Origin: JAJUJL01 sp041736465
GTDB taxonomy: Bacteria > Chloroflexota > Anaerolineae > Anaerolineales > UBA4823
Length of the DNA: 5,890 bases
Direction: 5' to 3'
Assembly: GCA_041736465.1 (NCBI GenBank)
Contig: JBGSTO010000389.1
Location: forward strand, 1 to 5,890
Part shown: positions 5,178-5,890 of the stretch, piece after piece
Layout: the number at the start of each line of letters is the position of its first letter
Position numbering within the stretch: position 1 is the stretch's first letter
The notes under the pieces: model-generated
What the model was told of the DNA's origin: nothing
Databases searched by the model: none
What the model saw: only the letters and a program-made list of their open reading frames with translations
Made by a program: the position numbers and the translations under genes

Positions 5178-5890
5178 ATGGAAACCGCACAAGCTGTTCC
5201 GCAAACCGCTTCGATACCGCCGGCTGAGCCACGCTATGCCAGCGCCAGCCGTGAAGATTTTATTGTACGGTTGATCTCTTATTTATTGTTGGCAATCGGT
5301 GGCATCACGATGGTAGTGCCTTTTGTGTGGATGATCGCTACCTCGTTCAAGACAGCTGCCGAGATTTACCAGACCGGTTTTTTCCCCCAGTCCTGGCAGT
5401 TTCAGAATTACCGCGAAGTGATTTTCGGCACAGAGTTTCCAATCTGGTATCTAAACTCATTTATTGTAGCACTGGTCAGCACGCTCTCGGTGGCTTTTTT
5501 CGATTCGCTGACCGGCTATGTCTTTGCGAAGTATAAATTCCCTCTGAAAAATGTCTGGTTCTTGTTGATCCTCAGCACGTTGATGGTGCCAACCGAAATG
5601 TTGATTATCCCCTGGTACATCATGTCAGCCAAAGGAACGTTTGGCATCACCTGGGTGGACACCTATTGGGGAATCGCCTTTCCGGGCTTGATTACTGCCT
5701 CAGGGATATTCTTGATGCGCCAGTTTATGCAGGCAGTGCCGGATGATCTCCTGGACATGGCGCGCATCGATGGGGTAAGCGAGTTTGGCTTATTCTGGCG
5801 CATCGCCATGCCGCTGAGCCTCCCTGCTGTAGCCGCGCTGTGCATCTTTAACTTCCTGGGAAACTGGAATGCCTTCCTGTGGCCTCTGAT
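5178..5890 (+). CDS. ABC sugar transporter inner-membrane permease, MalG/UgpE-like (CUT1), C-terminus missing
   Basis: An open frame runs from ATG 5178 through the right edge, giving 237 complete codons of an expected 280-300. After a hydrophilic, Pro/Ala-rich cytoplasmic leader (1-27), a helix (31-53) ends in MIATSFKT, a hallmark of MalG-like permeases. It is followed by NYREV at 77-81 and further helices near 92-113, 126-150 and 162-181. The EAA loop is present: VPDDLLDMARIDGVSEF at 187-203, then IAMPLSLPA at 209-217. The visible sequence stops in the next helix, at the GNWNAFLWPL motif. AGGAG (5162-5166) lies 11 nt before the start, and the gap from the first permease is 26 bp, so the two are surely co-transcribed. 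Missing C-terminal residues reflect the window edge, not a mutation. Confidence 0.92.
   Translation, partial: METAQAVPQTASIPPAEPRYASASREDFIVRLISYLLLAIGGITMVVPFVWMIATSFKTAAEIYQTGFFPQSWQFQNYREVIFGTEFPIWYLNSFIVALVSTLSVAFFDSLTGYVFAKYKFPLKNVWFLLILSTLMVPTEMLIIPWYIMSAKGTFGITWVDTYWGIAFPGLITASGIFLMRQFMQAVPDDLLDMARIDGVSEFGLFWRIAMPLSLPAVAALCIFNFLGNWNAFLWPL

Overview
The window holds a carbohydrate-type uptake locus, most likely from a member of the Chloroflexota (Anaerolineae- or Caldilinea-like). The main clue is the substrate-binding lipoprotein. Just after its lipidated cysteine it carries a Val/Glu/Lys-rich tract (VEVPVEK, VEVEKTVEVV) that I know as a common spacer in Chloroflexota binding proteins. 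This placement is inference from protein style and mid-range GC; no rRNA or other marker is present.

Layout, left to right. (1) Positions 1-167, minus strand: the N-terminus of a UPF0597 / L-cysteine desulfidase-like (SDH-alpha fold) enzyme, cut by the window edge. (2) 168-332: a divergent control region with a good rightward sigma70-type promoter and, just past its predicted start point, a 25-bp inverted repeat that is the best operator candidate for the adjacent regulator. (3) 333-1538: a ROK-family transcriptional regulator with an N-terminal winged helix and a sugar-kinase-like domain that has lost the usual zinc-binding cysteines. (4) 1554-2513: a TIM-barrel metal hydrolase of the amidohydrolase-2 / ACMSD-like family, 15 bp behind the regulator, so probably co-transcribed. 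(5) 2514-2706: a terminator-like hairpin, a very strong but apparently orphan Shine-Dalgarno sequence, and a possible promoter. (6) 2707-4104: a family 1 (CUT1-type) substrate-binding lipoprotein. (7) 4105-4242: a perfect 17-bp-arm stem-loop. (8) 4243-5151 and 5178 to the right edge: two MalF- and MalG-like inner-membrane permeases, the second truncated by the window end.

Proposed working: the lipoprotein captures an unidentified, probably sugar-like ligand outside the membrane and passes it to the two permeases. No ATPase gene is visible; CUT1 systems often borrow a shared MsmK/UgpC-type ATPase encoded elsewhere. The ROK protein probably senses the ligand or a breakdown product and controls its own operon and perhaps the divergent enzyme gene. 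The amidohydrolase probably acts on the imported compound or a derivative, for example a lactone or sugar acid, but the sequence does not identify the substrate.

The gene set is conventional. The features that merit a second look are the divergent pairing with a cysteine desulfidase-like gene, the operator/promoter arrangement, the zinc-motif loss in the ROK protein, the perfect stem-loop, and the unexplained leader upstream of the binding-protein gene. No mobile element, CRISPR array, tRNA or rRNA was seen.
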